Source: Bacteroidales bacterium (GTDB lineage: Bacteria > Bacteroidota > Bacteroidia > Bacteroidales > WCHB1-69). From it: a stretch of DNA of 7,182 nt. Where the stretch lies: assembly GCA_031254735.1 (NCBI GenBank), contig JAIRTU010000048.1:1-7182 (forward strand), read 5' to 3'. Positions 4,979-7,182 of the stretch are shown here, in pieces (position 1 is the stretch's first letter; each line of letters starts with the position of its first letter). The notes under the pieces were generated by a model. The model was not told the origin of the DNA, did no database searches, and was given only the letters and a program-made list of their open reading frames with translations. Position numbers and translations under genes: made by a program.

Positions 4979-5920
4979 TTATTCTTTTACGTCTTCTATC
5001 GAACGAAAGCCTTCTCCCATTATTTCGGTGGCGTTCAAAATGGTGATAAATGCTTTGGGGTCAATCTGCCGAATAATCTCCCGCAATGCCACCACCTGTC
5101 TGTTGCCCACCACGGTGAAGATAACATCTTTTTCTGTGCCGTTGTACATGCCTTTTCCATGAAAAAACGTCCCGCCTCGATGCAACTTGTTGATGATCTT
5201 TTCGGCAATCTCTTTATTTTTATCGGAGATGATAAAAACCGCCTTGTCGAAACTTAATCCCTGCATGAAAATATCAACCGCCTTGCCATAAACAAACACC
5301 GTGAAGAGCGAATAAAGCGGAATTTTCCAATCGCCGAAGGCAATCAACCCCAAAACAACAATCAGCGAGTCGACAAGAATTAATGTATATCCAACAGGAA
5401 TTTGAGTGTATTTGGTCAATATTTTGGCAACAACATCCGTTCCGGCACTTGTGCCTCCGGCACGAAATATCATGGCAACGCCAAAACCCAATATTGCCGA
5501 ACCAAAGATACAGGACAACAAAATATCGTCGCTCAACGCCTCTATCAGTCTGTTGTCGGGAGTGAAAAACGCCAACACGTCCACAAAAACCGCCGTGCTG
5601 ACAAAAGTAACCACCGTACGCGACAACGAACCCACCCCAAATACTTTGTACGCAATCATGACCAAAGGCACATTGAAAAACAGTGCCGTTGTTCCGATAG
5701 GCAATCCGTTGGGAAGAAAATCGAACAAGCCAACCGTTTTATAATGCAAGATGATAGAAACCCCGTACACTCCACCCGGAATAATCTTGTGCGGAGTGAT
5801 GAAAAAGACATAAGCCGTCGCCACTATCAGCGAGCCGATAACAATTTGAAGATAACTCTTGACCGCTTTTTTGCGTTTCTGTTTGTCGGAAATAAAAGGT
5901 ATATGTATGGTTTTTGACAT
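4979..5920 (-). CDS. YitT family membrane protein (DUF161 membrane domain plus C-terminal DUF2179)
   Basis: This 313-residue protein has the two-part architecture of the YitT family. A short basic N-terminus (SDKQKRKKAVK) is followed by five to six hydrophobic segments between residues about 23 and 220. These include the characteristic FFITPHKIIPGGVYGVS loop (39-55), NGLPIGTTALFFNVP (71-85) and AGGTSAGTDVVAKIL (154-168). The cytoplasmic C-terminal domain (about 223-305) begins GLSFDKAVFIISDKNKEIAEKII and contains LHRGGTFFHGKGMY, the DUF2179 glycine-rich signature, ending in an ILNATEIMGEGF segment. Family members are inner-membrane proteins of unknown transport or sensory role, so only family membership is assigned. 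It converges with the 25-residue repeat gene, with no clear terminator in the 24-bp gap. No strong promoter lies directly upstream; a -7 box at 6198-6205 might serve it through a long leader. Confidence 0.9.
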   Translation of the reverse strand: MSKTIHIPFISDKQKRKKAVKSYLQIVIGSLIVATAYVFFITPHKIIPGGVYGVSIILHYKTVGLFDFLPNGLPIGTTALFFNVPLVMIAYKVFGVGSLSRTVVTFVSTAVFVDVLAFFTPDNRLIEALSDDILLSCIFGSAILGFGVAMIFRAGGTSAGTDVVAKILTKYTQIPVGYTLILVDSLIVVLGLIAFGDWKIPLYSLFTVFVYGKAVDIFMQGLSFDKAVFIISDKNKEIAEKIINKLHRGGTFFHGKGMYNGTEKDVIFTVVGNRQVVALREIIRQIDPKAFITILNATEIMGEGFRSIEDVKE

Positions 5921-5922
5921 AG

Positions 5923-5976
5923 TTATATTTTTTTTAATGGTAAAACAAGGTAAAAATGTTCACTCTTTCTATTCAT
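5923..5976 (-). other. Possible 17-codon upstream ORF ending 2 nt before yitT
   Basis: On the minus strand an ATG at 5976 opens a frame of 17 codons (MNRKSEHFYLVLPLKKI) whose TAA ends 2 nt before the YitT start codon. Such a spacing would allow translational coupling. No Shine-Dalgarno or known attenuator residues are visible, and an ORF this short arises easily by chance. Confidence 0.15.
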
Positions 5977-6000
5977 TGTATCTTGGATTGTTCCCTGTAA

Positions 6001-6033
6001 TTATTTTGGTTGAGCTTTCGTTATTTTGGTTGA
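6001..6033. repeat. 13-bp direct repeat TTATTTTGGTTGA, two copies 20 bp apart
   Basis: TTATTTTGGTTGA occurs at 6001-6013 and again, identical, at 6021-6033, separated by GCTTTCG. It lies at the 3' end of the putative leftward 57-codon ORF, whose stop codon is the first base triplet of copy one. Because the displacement is 20 bp, the repeat puts the two copies in different reading frames. It could be a slipped-strand duplication or a binding-site pair. Confidence 0.5.
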
Positions 6034-6174
6034 TGTTAAAGAAAAAAGATGTAATTTTGTTTCGTTTTGGAACAATATTGCTGTCTTTGCGAAGATGGTC
6101 GATTGCTGCAACAGCAACGCATCAACCATTAAACAGCTGAAAACAAGAACACAAAACAGTTTTTGAAACCTCAT
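6001..6174 (-). CDS. Possible small exported or lipoprotein-like peptide, or remnant of a larger gene
   Basis: This 57-residue ORF begins MRFQKLFCVLVFSCLMVDA. A basic start plus a long hydrophobic core makes a convincing signal peptide, with cysteines at residues 8 and 14; VFSC resembles a lipobox but has Phe at -2. The rest (about residues 25-57, ending TSTKITKAQPK) is polar and matches no family I know. The ATG at 6174 lies 23 nt downstream of a perfect -7 box, giving a leader of under 20 nt. The frame is also open upstream to 6282, but that extension would start before the promoter and overlap dinB. Its 3' end lies in a 13-bp direct repeat and the stop falls in the first copy. It may be a genuine small gene, a decayed gene that kept its promoter and signal peptide, or chance. 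The opposite strand is also open here with a hydrophobic frame, which lowers confidence. Confidence 0.3.
   Translation of the reverse strand: MRFQKLFCVLVFSCLMVDALLLQQSTIFAKTAILFQNETKLHLFSLTSTKITKAQPK
6052..6059 (+). promoter_or_regulatory. Possible -7 box for dinB
   Basis: TAATTTTG matches TAnnTTTG and points toward dinB, whose ATG is 188 nt downstream. A TTTG exists further upstream but at a spacing longer than usual (about 23 nt). No better box is seen closer to the gene; TATATTTT at 6204-6211 has one mismatch. The long implied leader makes this uncertain. Confidence 0.2.
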
Positions 6175-6197
6175 AGAAGATGATTTTATTTTTTTGG

Positions 6198-6205
6198 CAA
6201 AGGTA
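6198..6205 (-). promoter_or_regulatory. Leftward Bacteroidetes promoter in the dinB-yitT intergenic region
   Basis: Reading leftward, TACCTTTG (identical to the boxes of rpmB and the MATE operon) is preceded, after a 19-nt spacer, by TTTA as a near-match to the TTTG -33 element. This makes it one of the two best promoters in the window. It reads into the 57-codon ORF that starts 23 nt downstream and could also transcribe yitT with a leader of about 270 nt. Confidence 0.55.
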
Positions 6206-6227
6206 TATTTTTCCTGATAATAATTAA

Positions 6228-6232
6228 AGGAG
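6228..6232 (+). promoter_or_regulatory. Shine-Dalgarno-like AGGAG before dinB, at unusually long spacing
   Basis: AGGAG lies 15 nt before the chosen dinB ATG at 6248, longer than the usual gap. A nearer ATG at 6233 is in the same frame but hits TAA after three codons (M-R-K), so it cannot start DinB. This fixes the start at 6248, and the protein from there begins as expected for the family. Confidence 0.35.
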
Positions 6233-6247
6233 ATGCGGAAATAAAAT

Positions 6248-7182
6248 ATGGAAAACATTCGTAAAATAATACACGTCGACATGGACGCTTTTTACGCCTC
6301 TATCGAGCAGCGCGACTTCCCCGAACTGAAAGGGAAGCCGGTTGCGGTAGGACGTGCAAAAGACAGAGGTGTGGTGGCTGCCGCAAGCTACGAAGCCCGA
6401 AAATACGGCGTCTTCTCTGCCATGCCCGGCGTAACCGCCTTGCGGAAATGCCCCGATCTGATATTTGTCCCCGCACGCTTCGACGTTTACCGCGAGGTCT
6501 CGTTGCAGATACGAGCTATCTTCAAAGAATACACCGACCTGGTAGAGCCGCTCTCTTTGGACGAAGCCTTTTTGGACGTTACCGTCAACAAAAAAGATAT
6601 GCCCTCCGCTTCGATTATCGCTATGGAGATTAAAGAACGAATCCGAGAACAAACCGCTTTAACCGCTTCGGCGGGCGTTTCTTATAATAAATTTTTGGCA
6701 AAAACAGCTTCCGACATGAACAAACCGAACGGCTTTTACCTCATTCGCCCCCAAGACGCCATTGCTTTTTTGGAACAACTGCCTATTGAGAAATTTTTCG
6801 GAGTGGGAAAAGTAACGGCACAGAAAATGAAATCTATGGGCATCAACAAGGGGCTGGACTTGAAAATGAAAGACAAACTCTTTTTGATTACTCATTTTGG
6901 AAAAGCCGGCGTTTACTTCTACGATGTTGTTCGAGGAATAGACAATCGTCCGGTAGAACCCAACAGAGAACGAAAATCGGTGGGCGTAGAGCGTACCTTT
7001 CCCAACGACCTGCAAACGCAATTCGAGATCATCACCCATTTGTACCATATTGAACAGGAATTGATAACGCTGATAGATAAAGGAAAATATCAGGGACGGA
7101 CACTCATCTTGAAAATGAAATTTCACGACTTCAAACAGGCGACACACGGTATCACTTTCTCGAAGCCAATCACCGAATTTCA
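6248..7182 (+). CDS. dinB: DNA polymerase IV (DinB, Y-family), C-terminus cut by window edge
   Basis: The first 311 residues of a Y-family translesion polymerase are present; roughly the last 50 are outside the window. The palm starts IIHVDMDAFYASIEQRD (7-23) with catalytic Asp11 and, by alignment to E. coli Pol IV, Tyr16 as the ribonucleotide steric gate. SYEARKYGVFSAMPG (47-61) is the finger motif, and PLSLDEAFLDVT (101-112) gives the catalytic pair Asp105-Glu106. SAGVSYNKFLAKTASDMNKPNG (141-162) is the conserved thumb-side block, and FFGVGKVTAQKMKSMGI (183-199) is the helix-hairpin-helix. RKSVGVERTF (242-251) opens the little-finger domain. It copies damaged or misaligned DNA with low fidelity. 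All catalytic residues are intact. Whether the C-terminal beta-clamp-binding peptide is present cannot be seen. I cannot identify an SOS operator. It is divergent from yitT and appears independent of it. Confidence 0.95.
   Translation, partial: MENIRKIIHVDMDAFYASIEQRDFPELKGKPVAVGRAKDRGVVAAASYEARKYGVFSAMPGVTALRKCPDLIFVPARFDVYREVSLQIRAIFKEYTDLVEPLSLDEAFLDVTVNKKDMPSASIIAMEIKERIREQTALTASAGVSYNKFLAKTASDMNKPNGFYLIRPQDAIAFLEQLPIEKFFGVGKVTAQKMKSMGINKGLDLKMKDKLFLITHFGKAGVYFYDVVRGIDNRPVEPNRERKSVGVERTFPNDLQTQFEIITHLYHIEQELITLIDKGKYQGRTLILKMKFHDFKQATHGITFSKPITEF

Noticed and set aside
5402..5917. A 171-codon plus-strand frame opposite yitT
   Set aside because: It is antisense to a protein with two recognisable YitT-family domains; its product is Arg/Gln/His-rich low-information sequence.
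5859..6140. A hydrophobic plus-strand frame overlapping the yitT start and the intergenic region
   Set aside because: Its first part is antisense to yitT, the hydrophobicity follows from T-rich DNA, and no promoter or leader precedes it.
6233..6244. A three-codon minicistron (M-R-K-stop) just before dinB as a regulatory leader peptide
   Set aside because: The AGGAG abuts its ATG with no gap for ribosome binding, and an ORF of three codons is expected by chance. It only helps exclude an upstream dinB start.

Overview
The window looks like a chromosomal segment of a Bacteroidota bacterium, probably of the order Bacteroidales. Four things point there. The RNA polymerase omega/Rpb6-type protein is of the Bacteroidetes form. 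It sits in the order bamD-rpoZ-coaBC known from that phylum. Perfect TAnnTTTG -7 promoter boxes (the Bacteroides consensus) lie upstream of several genes. Translation starts are preceded by A-rich sequence rather than Shine-Dalgarno motifs. Intergenic DNA is much richer in A+T than the genes. The genus cannot be fixed from the sequence.

Layout: 1-1258 (minus) holds a compact housekeeping operon: an outer-membrane assembly TPR protein (BamD type), RNA polymerase omega, and the first 21 codons of the coenzyme A enzyme CoaBC. 1341-1632 (minus) is a one-gene unit for ribosomal protein bL28 with its own promoter and an intrinsic terminator. 1633-2404 is a 772-bp stretch without a credible gene. 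It holds an orphan consensus-like promoter pointing right, followed by two copies of a non-coding element in exact 184-bp phase; each copy has three short hairpins closed by the same TTC triloop. 2405-4954 (plus) is a likely operon of a MATE exporter, a cytidylate-kinase-like P-loop protein, and an unrecognised small protein built of exact 25-residue repeats. 4979-5920 (minus) is a YitT-family membrane protein converging on that operon. 5921-6247 is a divergent intergenic region that may encode a 57-residue signal-peptide-bearing peptide. 6248-7182 (plus) is the first 311 codons of DNA polymerase IV (DinB), cut by the window edge.

Most of the window is ordinary core genome and I see no defence, CRISPR, phage or secretion system. 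The parts worth a second look are the triple-hairpin tandem repeat with its upstream promoter, the 25-residue repeat protein beside the kinase-like gene, a BamD-like protein with no lipobox cysteine, a bL28 gene without its usual partners, and the small signal-peptide ORF facing away from dinB.
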